A stretch of DNA of 64,000 nt from Acidobacteriaceae bacterium (GTDB taxonomy: Bacteria; Acidobacteriota; Terriglobia; Terriglobales; Acidobacteriaceae): assembly GCA_003151155.1 (NCBI GenBank), contig PLWX01000081.1:1-64000 (forward strand), given 5' to 3'. A program made the position numbers and the translations under genes. The notes below the pieces were generated by a model. That model was not told where the DNA came from and ran no database searches. It was given only the letters and a program-made list of their open reading frames with translations. This document shows positions 18,100 to 27,105 of the stretch, piece after piece (the stretch's first letter is position 1; every line of letters begins with the position of its first letter).

Positions 18100-18885
18100 T
18101 CAGCGGTGGCCCTTCTTCTTGGACGGCGCTGCAACGGTTTCGCTACCCGCTAGTTTCATACGGCGCTGTCGGGCGACCTCATACATCACAATTCCCCCGG
18201 CAACCGACACGTTGAGGGAGGCAATTTCTCCTGCCATTGGAATCTTGACCAGGAGGTCACACTTCTTGCGAACGAGATCGTGCAGACCTTTGCCTTCCGC
18301 GCCGAGCACCAGTGCAAGATTCATCTTGTAGTCGATTTCGTCGTAATTCTGCGTGCCACGCTCGTCGAGGCCAACCACCCACACATTGTGCTTCTGTTTC
18401 AGATCCTCGATGGAACGGGCAATATTTGTGACTTTCGCGATCGGTACGTATTCCGCGGCTCCGGCGCTTGCCTTCATCGCCGTGCCGGTTACGCCCACCG
18501 CTCGTCGTTCCGGGATGATCACGCCATCCACACCCGCACCATCCGCGCTGCGAATCAGTGCACCGAGATTGTGCGGATCCTCAATGCCATCGAGCACGAC
18601 AACAAACGCGTGTTCGCCGCGCTTCTTCTCGATCACGTCATCGAGGTCGAGATATTCTTTTTTCGACGTAACCGCGATCACACCCTGGTGCATGTTGGTA
18701 TTGGCGGTGCGATCCAGGAAATCGCGCGGCAAGAAACGCACCGTTATGCCTGATTCGCGGCAATCGTCGACGATGCGCTGCATCTTGGGATCCATGCGGT
18801 CTTTCGCGATCGCCACGTATTGGAAACTGCGACCGCGCGACTTCAGCGCCTCGCTTACCGGATGAATACCGTAAATCACGTCCAT
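18100..18885 (-). CDS. rlmB: 23S rRNA (guanosine-2'-O)-methyltransferase RlmB
   Basis: 261-residue SPOUT methyltransferase that 2'-O-methylates G2251 of 23S rRNA (E. coli numbering) using SAM. The N-terminal substrate-binding domain begins MDVIYGIHPVSEALKSRG; the SPOUT knot motifs are LDGIEDPHNLGALIRSADGAG, LGAEGKGLHDLVRKKCD and IPMAGEIASLNVSVAGGI. Length and motifs fit RlmB/TrmH group 3. Upstream gene of a two-gene unit with the M1-like protein. Ends in a Lys-rich tail. Confidence 0.93.
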   Translation of the reverse strand: MDVIYGIHPVSEALKSRGRSFQYVAIAKDRMDPKMQRIVDDCRESGITVRFLPRDFLDRTANTNMHQGVIAVTSKKEYLDLDDVIEKKRGEHAFVVVLDGIEDPHNLGALIRSADGAGVDGVIIPERRAVGVTGTAMKASAGAAEYVPIAKVTNIARSIEDLKQKHNVWVVGLDERGTQNYDEIDYKMNLALVLGAEGKGLHDLVRKKCDLLVKIPMAGEIASLNVSVAGGIVMYEVARQRRMKLAGSETVAAPSKKKGHR

Positions 18886-19048
18886 GGAAATTAGTGTACG
18901 ACAAACGTCTCCCTCAAAGAACGCCGTAACCGCGCAATTTGCGCGGTTCCATGAACCCCCGCAGACACCACTCGCATCTATTCGTAAGACTCCGGATAGG
19001 CGCTACGGCCGCGTCGGAGCTATACTTTGCATGATCTCGGACGGTGCA

Positions 19049-19834
19049 ATGTCTCTTTCTGCCATCATCGTGGACGACGAACAATTGGCGCGCGACGAAC
19101 TCGCCTATCTACTGCAATCCATCGGTGAAGTGGATGTAATCGCGCAGGGCAAGAATGGCGTGGAAGGCGTGAACCTGATTAAGGAGCACACCCCCGACCT
19201 AATCTTCCTGGACGTGCAGATGCCGGGTCTCGACGGCTTCGGCGTAATCAAAAAGTTGCTCGACCGCAAGGTCGCGATGCCGCAGGTGATCTTTGCAACG
19301 GCCTTCGATCAGTATGCGGTAAAGGCTTTCGAGGTGAATGCTGTCGATTATGTGCTGAAACCCTACGACAAAAAGCGGGTCGCGCAGGCAATTGAGAAGG
19401 CGAAGAAAAACCTGGAGAGCAACGAGCCGAACTCCGGTGATCAACGCATCGACGCGCTGGTTCGAATGCTCGAACAAAAGCAGGACCAGAAGCCGGCGCA
19501 GTCGAAGATACTTCTGAAAGCCAACGGCCGGATGTTCCTTGTCGATCAGAAAGACATCTGTTACGCCAGCATCGAGGATGGCGTGATCACCGTAGTAGCA
19601 GCGAATATGGAAGGCCAATCGAACTGCCGAACCCTTGAAGAGCTGCTTGACTCTCTCGATCCCAACGCCTTCTGGCGTGCGCATCGCTCGTTCCTTGTGA
19701 ATATCAATCGCATCAAGGAAGTGGTGCCCTGGTTCAAGAGTTCGTACCAGATCCGCATGGACGACCGTAAACAGACGGAGATCCCGGTGAGCCGCGCCCA
19801 GACGAAACGGCTGCGGGAGCTGTTCGGGCTTTGA
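19049..19834 (+). CDS. LytTR-family response regulator
   Basis: 261 residues. Receiver domain with the acidic pair Asp9/Asp10 and phosphoacceptor Asp55 (LIFLDVQMPG), then Thr and Lys (ATAFDQYA, DYVLKPYD). The C-terminal LytTR DNA-binding domain begins around residue 155 (ILLKANGRMFLV) and includes FWRAHRSFLVNINRIKEV. I chose ATG 19049 (MSLSAIIVDDE) with GGACGG upstream; ATG 19031 is an alternative. No sensor kinase is adjacent, so its partner must be elsewhere. Overlaps the next gene by four bases. Confidence 0.93.
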   Translation: MSLSAIIVDDEQLARDELAYLLQSIGEVDVIAQGKNGVEGVNLIKEHTPDLIFLDVQMPGLDGFGVIKKLLDRKVAMPQVIFATAFDQYAVKAFEVNAVDYVLKPYDKKRVAQAIEKAKKNLESNEPNSGDQRIDALVRMLEQKQDQKPAQSKILLKANGRMFLVDQKDICYASIEDGVITVVAANMEGQSNCRTLEELLDSLDPNAFWRAHRSFLVNINRIKEVVPWFKSSYQIRMDDRKQTEIPVSRAQTKRLRELFGL

Positions 19835-20292
19835 AGATCGGCGTTATCTCCGATACGCACGGCCTGCTCCGTCCGCAGGCCGTTTCTGCTTTACAGGGTG
19901 TGGAACACATCCTTCATGCCGGCGATATCGGCGATCTCCAAGTTCTCGAAGACCTTCGCAGAATCGCGCCGGTCACCGCCATCCGCGGAAATGTGGACAC
20001 CCATCGAGACTTTCGGCTTTTGCCCGAGACGGAGGCGGTAGAGCTCGCGGGAAAACTCTTGTACGTGATTCACGATGTAAAACAGCTGGACCTGGTCCCG
20101 GCGGTTGCTGGATTCTCTGCGGTGATCAGCGGACACTCGCATAAACCGCTCATCGAGTGGAACAAAGGTGTCCTGTTCTTCAATCCCGGCAGCGCAGGGC
20201 CGCGAAGATTCTCGCTACCCGTATCGTTGGGATTTCTGACCATCGCGAACGGCCAGCTTCACGCCTCGACGGAAACCCTCGTCGTTTCCTAG
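19831..20292 (+). CDS. YfcE/MJ0936-family phosphodiesterase
   Basis: 153-residue calcineurin-like metallophosphoesterase. Metal-binding motifs: GVISDTHG, LHAGDIGD, IRGNVD and VISGHSHKPLIEW, then NPGSAGPRR. Family members hydrolyse small phosphodiesters in vitro; native substrate unknown. The start is TTG 19831, overlapping the TGA of the LytTR gene (TTGA), so the two are translationally coupled. It is convergent with the serine hydrolase, overlapping its 3' end by four bases. Confidence 0.9.
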   Translation: MKIGVISDTHGLLRPQAVSALQGVEHILHAGDIGDLQVLEDLRRIAPVTAIRGNVDTHRDFRLLPETEAVELAGKLLYVIHDVKQLDLVPAVAGFSAVISGHSHKPLIEWNKGVLFFNPGSAGPRRFSLPVSLGFLTIANGQLHASTETLVVS

Positions 20293-21398
20293 TGGATCGT
20301 TCCCTGCAGCAAATCGTCCGCGATCGCAGCGGCGGCTGCGTGTAAGGCTTCTCCCTGGCCCTCGAGATTTGTCAGTATGACCACGCCAAACTGCTTCTCC
20401 GGAATCATGAACATCATCGTGCTGGTTCCCTTTTGGCCGCCGCTATGGGCCACGGTCTTCCAGCCATGTTGGTCGCCCATCCCGAATCCGAAACCATAGC
20501 CGCTGGTCTTACCGTCCGAAGTTTTCACAGGGGTCCACATCATCAAGGTCGTCTGCTCGGAAACGATCTTGTGTTGCATCATGGCGACCATGAAGTGCGA
20601 CATGTCATCGACGTTGGACAGCAGGCCTCCGCCTGGGATCTTGTAGCTTGAATCCATCAAGCCCGCGTTGATGAGGTGGCCGTCGAGCAGATCGTATCCG
20701 CGAGCGCGATTGGGAATGATGGGCTGCAGATTGTCCTGGACGGTGTGCGGCATATCGGCGGGTTCCAGCACCGCGTGCCGCAGGTAATCGTAAAACCTTT
20801 CCCCGGAAGCGCCCTCGATTACGCAGCCCACCACGGTGTAGCCGTAGGTGGAGTAGCCGAATTTCGTGCCCGGTTGAAACTCGAGCGAATCGTTCGCGAA
20901 GACCGAGAGGCCATCGGTGATGGAATTGAAGTGCTTGGTGTTCTCCGCCCAGTGCGGCGTATCGGGATCCTTGTCCTTGTAGTGGCGAATGCCCGAAGTG
21001 TGCGATAACAACTGGCGGGTGGTGATAGGCCACTGCTTTTGCGGAAATGCCGGGCAATATTTCTGGATGGGGACGTCGAGGTCGAGTTTGTGCTGCTCGA
21101 CAAGAGTCATGGCGGCAACGGCGCTGAGCGGCTTGGAAATCGAGCCTAGCCGGTAGTCGGTCGCGTCCGTCGCGACTACGTTACCTTCGAGATCGGCCAT
21201 GCCGTAGCCGTGCGTCCAGACCGGCGTTCCGTTCATCACAATCCCGATGGAGGCCCCGGGGATCTGGTGCGCGGTCATGGTCTGCGCAAGAACGCGCTCC
21301 ACCTTGTAGACCTCGGGTTGCGGCATGCTTTGCGACTGTGCGCAGGCCAGGGTTGTCAAGATCACTACGGCCACAACGATACGGAGGAGTTGCATCAC
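20289..21398 (-). CDS. Secreted serine hydrolase of the beta-lactamase / PBP4* family
   Basis: 369 residues; starts MMQLLRIVVAVVILTTLACAQS, a Sec signal. Beta-lactamase-related motifs: SxxK as LGSISKPLSA (nucleophile Ser about residue 87), YxN changed to YST in FGYSTYGYTVVG, and the third motif HSGGQKG. The Asn to Thr change is seen in some esterases of this group. Function likely esterase or peptidase rather than antibiotic resistance. Divergent from purS by 40 bases. Confidence 0.88.
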   Translation of the reverse strand: MMQLLRIVVAVVILTTLACAQSQSMPQPEVYKVERVLAQTMTAHQIPGASIGIVMNGTPVWTHGYGMADLEGNVVATDATDYRLGSISKPLSAVAAMTLVEQHKLDLDVPIQKYCPAFPQKQWPITTRQLLSHTSGIRHYKDKDPDTPHWAENTKHFNSITDGLSVFANDSLEFQPGTKFGYSTYGYTVVGCVIEGASGERFYDYLRHAVLEPADMPHTVQDNLQPIIPNRARGYDLLDGHLINAGLMDSSYKIPGGGLLSNVDDMSHFMVAMMQHKIVSEQTTLMMWTPVKTSDGKTSGYGFGFGMGDQHGWKTVAHSGGQKGTSTMMFMIPEKQFGVVILTNLEGQGEALHAAAAAIADDLLQGTIH

Positions 21399-21438
21399 GA
21401 ATGCCTTTCCAAAGCATTTATAATCGTTCTTTCACGCC

Positions 21439-21681
21439 ATGAAAGCTTACGTGTACGTTTCGCTAAAGAAAAGTGTGCTCGATCCCCAGGGCAAAACCAT
21501 TCACGGAGCACTGAACAAGATGGGGTACAAAGGCTTGGCTGACGTGCGCCAGGGCAAGTACTTCGAAATCCAACTTGACGGCTTGAGTCACGATCAGGCT
21601 AAGGCCGAGGTCGAGCGTGCCGCCAAGGAAGTGCTCACCAACCCAGTCATCGAAGAGTACCGCTACTCGATCGAAGAATAG
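21439..21681 (+). CDS. purS: Phosphoribosylformylglycinamidine synthase subunit PurS
   Basis: 80 residues, the small linker subunit of FGAM synthase (PurLQS) in purine synthesis. [21 protein letters not shown] and [16 protein letters not shown] are signature blocks. It normally sits next to purQ and purL, but here it is followed by glmS, 60 bases on, and neither partner is in the window. It is therefore an orphan copy; whether it is the only one cannot be told. Confidence 0.95.
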   Translation: MKAYVYVSLKKSVLDPQGKTIHGALNKMGYKGLADVRQGKYFEIQLDGLSHDQAKAEVERAAKEVLTNPVIEEYRYSIEE

Positions 21682-21740
21682 CGGTTCGCGTCCCTCCTCG
21701 TAACTCCACGAGGACTTCTTGTCTCCGAGGTCTCACTTTT

Positions 21741-23615
21741 ATGTGCGGAATTGTTGGTTACGTCGGCAAGAAAGAACCAGTCACGGTGATCCTTGACGGC
21801 CTGCGCCGCCTCGAGTATCGCGGATATGATTCTGCAGGAATCGCCGTAGCTGGCGATGGTGATGGCCTGCAGTTGCGGCGCGCCGAGGGCAAGCTGCGGA
21901 ACCTTGAAGAGGCTATCCGACTGAAGCCGATGAAGGGGACGTATGGGATCGGGCACACGCGCTGGGCGACCCATGGCCGGCCGACGGAGGAGAATGCTCA
22001 TCCGCATCGCGACTGCACTGGCCGCATTGTCGTGGTGCATAACGGCATCGTCGAGAACTACGTCACGCTGAAGAAGCAACTGATCGCAGAAGGCCATAAG
22101 TTTGTCACGGAGACCGACACCGAGATCATTGCGCACCTGATTGAGAAGTACTTCATCCAGGACACGAAAGGTGTACGCGTGCCGCTGGAAGAAGCGGTGC
22201 GGCAGGCAGTGCGGCAGCTTACTGGCGTGTTCGCTGTCTCGGTCATTTCGGCGGACGAGACGAACAAGATCGTATCGGCCCGCAACGGTCCGCCTGCAGT
22301 GATCGGCATGGGCGACAACGAATACTTCGTTGCGTCGGATGTGCCGGCGCTTCTGGCTCATACCCGGGAGATGTTCTTCCTTGCGGATGGCGACCTCGCG
22401 GTGATTACACCGTCGGGCGTGAAGGTAACGGATTTCGACGGCAAGCCCGTGGAACGCAAAGCGCAGCGCGTGACCTGGGACCCGATCATGGCGGAAAAGG
22501 GCGGCTTCAAGCACTTCATGCTCAAGGAAATCTATGAGCAGCCGCGCGCCGTCCGCGACACCACGCTGGGACGCGTCTCGCTCGATACCGGCAAGGTGTT
22601 CCTCGATGAGATGAGCATCACCGCCGATGACTTCCGCAACTTCGAGAAGGTTTACATCGCGGCGTGCGGCACCAGTTGGCACGCCGGACTGGCGGCGAAA
22701 TTCATGCTGGAACGCCTGGCGAAGATTTCGGTCGAGGTCGATTACGCCAGCGAGTACCGCTACCGCGATCCGCTGGTCGGTCCTAACGATCTTACGGTGC
22801 TGATCACGCAGTCGGGCGAGACCGCCGACACCATCGCGGCGCAACGCGAGTCGAAGGCCAAGGGATCGAAGACGCTGGCGGTATGCAACGTCGTGGGCTC
22901 GATGATCGCGCGCGAAGCAGCTGGAACGGTTTACACGCACGCGGGTCCCGAGATCGGAGTGGCGTCGACCAAAGCGTTCACTGCGCAGCTGACTGCCCTG
23001 TTCCTGCTCTCACTGCACATTGCGGAGGTGCGTGGGCAGATCTCGTTTGAGCAGGCACGGCAGTACATGGAAGAACTGACGCAGCTTCCTGGCAAACTTG
23101 AGAGCGTACTGAAACTTGATCCGGTGACTGAAGAACTGGCGAAGAAGTATCACCGGGTAAGCGACTTTCTGTTCCTCGGTCGCGGCATTCATTACCCGAT
23201 CGCGCTCGAAGGAGCGCTCAAGCTCAAGGAGATCTCCTACATCCACGCCGAAGGCTATCCGGCGGGCGAGATGAAGCATGGGCCGAACGCACTGATCGAC
23301 GAGAATCTGCCGGTTGTCATCATCGCAACCCAGGACACGAAGGATCCGAACTCGGTACTGAAGTACGAGAAGACGATCTCAAACCTGCAAGAGGTGAAGG
23401 CGCGCAGCGGAACCGTGATTGCCGTCGCGACGGAAGGCGATCCGCACATCGCGGAACACGCAGATCACGTGATCTTCCTGCCCGAGGTGCCGGAACTTCT
23501 CTCGCCGATACTGGAGATCGTGCCGCTGCAGCTGCTCGCGTACCACATCGCAGTGCGTCGCGGCTGCGACGTGGATCAACCGCGGAACCTGGCAAAGTCG
23601 GTGACCGTCGAGTAA
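21741..23615 (+). CDS. glmS: Glutamine-fructose-6-phosphate aminotransferase GlmS
   Basis: Makes glucosamine-6-phosphate from fructose-6-P and glutamine, the entry to peptidoglycan and LPS amino sugars. 624 residues. Cys2 (MCGIVGYVG) is the glutaminase nucleophile after removal of Met1; [12 protein letters not shown] and [11 protein letters not shown] follow. The C-terminal half carries two SIS sugar-isomerase domains ([35 protein letters not shown]) and ends KSVTVE. No glmS ribozyme is evident in the 59-base leader. Confidence 0.98.
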   Translation: MCGIVGYVGKKEPVTVILDGLRRLEYRGYDSAGIAVAGDGDGLQLRRAEGKLRNLEEAIRLKPMKGTYGIGHTRWATHGRPTEENAHPHRDCTGRIVVVHNGIVENYVTLKKQLIAEGHKFVTETDTEIIAHLIEKYFIQDTKGVRVPLEEAVRQAVRQLTGVFAVSVISADETNKIVSARNGPPAVIGMGDNEYFVASDVPALLAHTREMFFLADGDLAVITPSGVKVTDFDGKPVERKAQRVTWDPIMAEKGGFKHFMLKEIYEQPRAVRDTTLGRVSLDTGKVFLDEMSITADDFRNFEKVYIAACGTSWHAGLAAKFMLERLAKISVEVDYASEYRYRDPLVGPNDLTVLITQSGETADTIAAQRESKAKGSKTLAVCNVVGSMIAREAAGTVYTHAGPEIGVASTKAFTAQLTALFLLSLHIAEVRGQISFEQARQYMEELTQLPGKLESVLKLDPVTEELAKKYHRVSDFLFLGRGIHYPIALEGALKLKEISYIHAEGYPAGEMKHGPNALIDENLPVVIIATQDTKDPNSVLKYEKTISNLQEVKARSGTVIAVATEGDPHIAEHADHVIFLPEVPELLSPILEIVPLQLLAYHIAVRRGCDVDQPRNLAKSVTVE

Positions 23616-23697
23616 CGCTCAAGCCCCACTTGGCCCGCATTTGGTGGTCTCCAGTACAATTGTGCGGGCTTGGGCTCAGCTAGCGAGGGATGGACTT

Positions 23698-24432
23698 TTG
23701 ACGGAAACGCACCCAATCATGACGGCGCGGGTTACGCGCTCGATCCTGTTGTCGGAAAAGACCAAGCACATCGAATTCGAGATCCTCGACAAGCCAAAAT
23801 TTGACTTCATCGCCGGGCAGTTCATCTCGGTGCGTGAACCAAAAGGCGATGGGAAGTTCGTTACCCGCGCATATTCCATTGCATCCGACCCGACGAACGA
23901 CCACCGCTTCGACCTGTGCCTGAACCGGGTTGAGAACGGCTTCATGTCGAACTACCTTTGCGATCGCGAGGTGGGCGAAGAGGTGCACGTTCACGGACCT
24001 CACGGACACTTCGTTCTCCATGACGACTTGAAGGACACGATCTTCATCTCGACGGGAACCGGCGTTGCGCCGTTCCGCAGCATGGCGCGATGGCTTTTCC
24101 AGCATCCCGAGCGCTATCAAGGCCACGAGTTCTGGGTGCTGTACGGTACGCGCTACGAAGAGGACATCTACTATCGCGAAGAGTTTGAGCAGATGGCGCG
24201 CGAGCACTCAAACTTTCACTACGTCTGCACCCTGAGCCGCTGCGGAGAAACCTGGACGGGCTGCAAGGGTTATGTGCAGGACCATCTGCGCGAGATCCTG
24301 AAGGCAAATCCGGGCCGCGAGATGCAGACCTACATCTGCGGCTTGAACGAGATGGTCAGTGGCGTGCGCAACGTATTGAAGGACGAATTCGGCTGGGGCC
24401 GGAAGCAGATCAACTTCGAACGCTACGACTGA
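23698..24432 (+). CDS. Ferredoxin/flavodoxin-NADP+ reductase-like protein
   Basis: About 244 residues, NAD(P)H/FAD oxidoreductase of the FNR family. The FAD site is TRAYSIASDP (RxYSxxS), and the NAD(P) site is ISTGTGVAPFRSM; YICGLNEMVSGV near the end is the usual CGxxxM block. Start TTG 23698 is preferred because GCGAGGGA lies 7 bases upstream; ATG 23719 is an alternative. Transfers electrons between NADPH and a small carrier such as ferredoxin. Followed by the FAD-dependent oxidoreductase on the same strand after 83 bases. Confidence 0.92.
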   Translation: MTETHPIMTARVTRSILLSEKTKHIEFEILDKPKFDFIAGQFISVREPKGDGKFVTRAYSIASDPTNDHRFDLCLNRVENGFMSNYLCDREVGEEVHVHGPHGHFVLHDDLKDTIFISTGTGVAPFRSMARWLFQHPERYQGHEFWVLYGTRYEEDIYYREEFEQMAREHSNFHYVCTLSRCGETWTGCKGYVQDHLREILKANPGREMQTYICGLNEMVSGVRNVLKDEFGWGRKQINFERYD

Positions 24433-24515
24433 AGCCTTAATCCCGCACGATAGGCAATCTCTAAAGTCACTTGGCATATGCGCCTCCGTTCCCGCACACT
24501 GGAACGGACCTCCTC

Positions 24516-26072
24516 ATGAGCAAACAAGCAATCATCATTGGCGCAGGACCTGCAGGGCTGACCGCGGCTTTTGAACTCCTGACGCGCACTGACATTGTGC
24601 CGATCGTAATCGAGAAGAGTCCGCACATCGGGGGCATCTCGCGGACGGCGAATTACAAGGGCAACCGCATGGACATCGGCGGCCATCGCTTCTTCTCCAA
24701 GAGCGACCGCGTGATGCAGTGGTGGTTCCAGCACATGCCGATTGAAGCTGGACATGAAGAGCTCAGCATTACCTACCAGAATCAATCGCGGCAGGTACGA
24801 GGCGAGGGCGAGCGGCCCGATCCGGAGCAGACCGACGAAGTGATGCTGGTGCGGCAACGGCGCTCGCGCATTTACTTCCTGCGCAGATTCTTCGATTACC
24901 CGATCAAGCTCACCGGCGACACGCTCGGCAAACTCGGCTTGAAACGAAGCACGAAAATCGGCATGAGCTACATCGGGACGCGCATCAGCCCGATCAAGGA
25001 TGAGAAGAACCTCGAAGAGTTCTTCATCAACCGCTTCGGACGCGAACTCTATGGGACGTTCTTCAAGTCGTACACCGAAAAAGTCTGGGGAGTTCCTTGC
25101 AACGAGATCAGCGCGGAATGGGGCGCGCAGCGCATCAAGGGGCTTTCCATCACGAAGGCTATCAGTCATTTTCTGAGACAGACCTTCGGTTCGAAGAAGA
25201 GCTTGCAGCAGAAAGAAACCGAGACCTCGCTGATCGAGCAGTTTCTTTATCCGAAGCTCGGCCCGGGACAGATGTGGGAACTGGTCGCTGACAAAGTGAA
25301 GGCGCTGGGCGGCACGATCATCATGGACGCGGATGTGATCAAGCTGGATACCGAAGGCGCGCGCTGCATTGGCGTCAGCGTGCGCGATGGCGAAGGCTAC
25401 CTGCAGCGTTTTGAAGGCGACTACTTTTTCTCGACGATGCCGGTGAAAGAATTAATCACTAAGCTCGATTGCTCGATACCGCCGAATGTGCGGCAGGTGA
25501 GCGACGGATTGCAATATCGCGACTTCATTACGGTCGGTCTGCTGGTGGATAAGCTGAGGGTCAGCGATCGCAACGGAAAGCGGATCGACGACAACTGGAT
25601 CTACGTACAGGAACCCGATGTGCTCGTCGGACGGTTGCAGATCTTCAATAACTGGAGTCCGTATCTCGTCGAAGACAAAACCAAAACCTGGATTGGCGCC
25701 GAATATTTTTGCTACGAAGGCGACGATCTCTGGAAAAAGTCGGATGACGATATGTTGAAGTTCTGCGCCGGCGAACTGGAAAAAATCGGTATCCTCGATG
25801 CCGGTGCGGTGCTCGATGGCACGGTCATTCACGTTCCGAAAACTTACCCGGCGTACTTTGGCAGTTACGATCGCTTCGGTGAGATCCGCGAATGGATCGA
25901 TCGCTTTGACAACCTCTACCTGGTGGGCCGCAATGGCATGCACAAGTACAACAACCAGGACCACTCGATGCTGACGGCGATGACGGCCGTGGACAACATC
26001 GTCACCGGCCGCAAGGACAAAGAGAATATCTGGTCGGTGAACACCGAGATGGAATATCACGAGAGCAAATAG
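24516..26072 (+). CDS. FAD-dependent oxidoreductase (amine oxidase / UDP-galactopyranose mutase-like)
   Basis: 518 residues from ATG 24516, giving [18 protein letters not shown], the GxGxxG Rossmann loop for [13 protein letters not shown] and MDIGGHRFF are the second FAD contacts found in the NAD(P)-binding-8 group that also holds UDP-galactopyranose mutase and amine/protoporphyrinogen oxidases; [15 protein letters not shown] ends the FAD domain. I cannot name the substrate. The C-terminal part resembles GlfT/mutase-like oxidoreductases of cell-surface sugar clusters, but no such cluster is here. Confidence 0.85.
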   Translation: MSKQAIIIGAGPAGLTAAFELLTRTDIVPIVIEKSPHIGGISRTANYKGNRMDIGGHRFFSKSDRVMQWWFQHMPIEAGHEELSITYQNQSRQVRGEGERPDPEQTDEVMLVRQRRSRIYFLRRFFDYPIKLTGDTLGKLGLKRSTKIGMSYIGTRISPIKDEKNLEEFFINRFGRELYGTFFKSYTEKVWGVPCNEISAEWGAQRIKGLSITKAISHFLRQTFGSKKSLQQKETETSLIEQFLYPKLGPGQMWELVADKVKALGGTIIMDADVIKLDTEGARCIGVSVRDGEGYLQRFEGDYFFSTMPVKELITKLDCSIPPNVRQVSDGLQYRDFITVGLLVDKLRVSDRNGKRIDDNWIYVQEPDVLVGRLQIFNNWSPYLVEDKTKTWIGAEYFCYEGDDLWKKSDDDMLKFCAGELEKIGILDAGAVLDGTVIHVPKTYPAYFGSYDRFGEIREWIDRFDNLYLVGRNGMHKYNNQDHSMLTAMTAVDNIVTGRKDKENIWSVNTEMEYHESK

Positions 26073-26090
26073 GTCACTCGCGTACACCTA

Positions 26091-26114
26091 ACACGGAGGC
26101 ACCGAGACACGGAG
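26091..26114 (+). repeat. Three tandem octamers
   Basis: ACACGGAG, GCACCGAG, ACACGGAG in a row, a short period-8 array. Similar CACGGAGGCAC-type strings occur between genes in other bacteria. Confidence 0.6.
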
Positions 26115-26143
26115 AGAGGCGAGCGTGTCTTGTGTACTATTTA

Positions 26144-26250
26144 GGTATCCCCAGCCGGTATGCGATTCTTTGTTTTCAAGGTTTTACGCACGAAATCTTT
26201 GCAAAATATTGAAAACAGGTCGGTTACAGGCAAAATATTCAAAAAAATAG
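26144..26250 (-). repeat. AT-rich dispersed repeat, copy B (inverted)
   Basis: On the minus strand it shares with copy A (9331-9440) the blocks TTTTGAATATTTTG, TTTCAATATTTTGC and TTGAAAACA at similar spacing, and it ends in GGGGATACC where copy A ends in GGGGTACC. Roughly 107 bases against 110. Confidence 0.65.
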
Positions 26251-26438
26251 AGTTATGTGTTCGAAAGCAGCTTGCCTGACTTCGGACATGGGTGCCGGGT
26301 GACCGCTCGGCGGTTTGGATTTTCAAAGAACTAGTTGTTTGCCTGGGAATGCCCCACATACGCAGGTTAGAGCGAATTGTGTCAACTTGTATGTACCCCC
26401 CTTAGGTAGGCGGAATCCTACAAAAGTCGAGACGGAAC

Positions 26439-26834
26439 TCAGGGATGCAGCACGCGAAGGCCGAGTTCCGATTCGAATCGATCGAAGTCTCGATCGCGGT
26501 GGACAAGAGTGTGCCCGGTCTCGATGCAGAAAGTTGCGATAAGGCAGTCTATGGTTTTGCGAACGGTGTAGCCGCGGGCACGAAGGAAGCGATAGTTACT
26601 TGCGGCGGCTACAGCGAGGGCCGCTCCTCCGGTTTCAAAAATTTCAAAACTCGACAAGTCCCGTTGCAATTTCTTGAACATCGCGTCGTCGCGAATACCC
26701 TGCAGGATTTCGCAGAGTATGAGATCGGCGAGGGCGAGGGGCTGCCGTCCTAGTTCCTGGTCCAGCCAATGCGTATGGGGATTCTGCGTGCCCGCAAAAT
26801 AGTCAATCCACACGGTTGTATCCACGACGATCAC
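26439..26834 (-). CDS. vapC: VapC-type PIN-domain ribonuclease toxin
   Basis: 131-residue PIN-domain ribonuclease, the toxin half of a type II module. Acidic catalytic residues are in VVDTTVWIDYFAG (Asp5), CEILQG (Glu), DCLIATFC (Asp) and RDRDFDRF (Asp). Overlaps the upstream antitoxin gene by four bases, the usual vapBC order (antitoxin first). It probably cleaves tRNA or other RNA when freed from VapB. Confidence 0.93.
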   Translation of the reverse strand: MIVVDTTVWIDYFAGTQNPHTHWLDQELGRQPLALADLILCEILQGIRDDAMFKKLQRDLSSFEIFETGGAALAVAAASNYRFLRARGYTVRKTIDCLIATFCIETGHTLVHRDRDFDRFESELGLRVLHP

Positions 26835-27046
26835 GCTGAGGGAGTCTCCTGCACGCGCCCTCGGCGAGATTGATCGAGATCACCTTCCCAAGCCACCTTG
26901 CCGCGCAGGTGACGAACTGCCGACTGGGCGCTTACCTTGACGAGCAGGCGTAGACCCGCCTCTACGGCGGCCTTCTTGGTGGCAGCGCCACTCGTCCGCA
27001 TGGCCTGACGCATAAGCTTGTCATCGATCTCAATGTTGGTCCGCAT
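26831..27046 (-). CDS. vapB: VapB-type ribbon-helix-helix antitoxin
   Basis: 71 residues beginning MRTNIEIDDKLMRQAMRTSG, the DNA-binding N-terminus of VapB antitoxins. The C-terminal half (VAWEGDLDQSRR) should bind VapC. I start it at 27046, the ATG that opens the family motif, rather than 27061. The VapBC complex usually represses its own promoter, which should lie in 27047-27105. Confidence 0.9.
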   Translation of the reverse strand: MRTNIEIDDKLMRQAMRTSGAATKKAAVEAGLRLLVKVSAQSAVRHLRGKVAWEGDLDQSRRGRVQETPSA

Positions 27047-27105
27047 GAGGAATTTCTCCAATGTGTAAGAATATCATTTTTATGTGTATCAGTATATCTT
27101 CATAA

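Larger units (their letters stand above)
26073..26438. other. Non-coding region between the FAD oxidoreductase and vapC
   Basis: 366 bases with no reading frame. Contains three tandem octamers (26091-26114), a minus-strand copy of the AT-rich dispersed repeat (26144-26250), and a small palindrome GTAGG...CCTAC (26406-26421) near the vapC 3' end. Confidence 0.7.

Noticed and set aside
21682-21740. glmS ribozyme
   Set aside because: The leader before glmS is only 59 bases and holds no ribozyme core.
21663-22940. 425-residue minus-strand frame across glmS
   Set aside because: Antisense shadow of glmS; composition is Arg/His-rich and no family matches.
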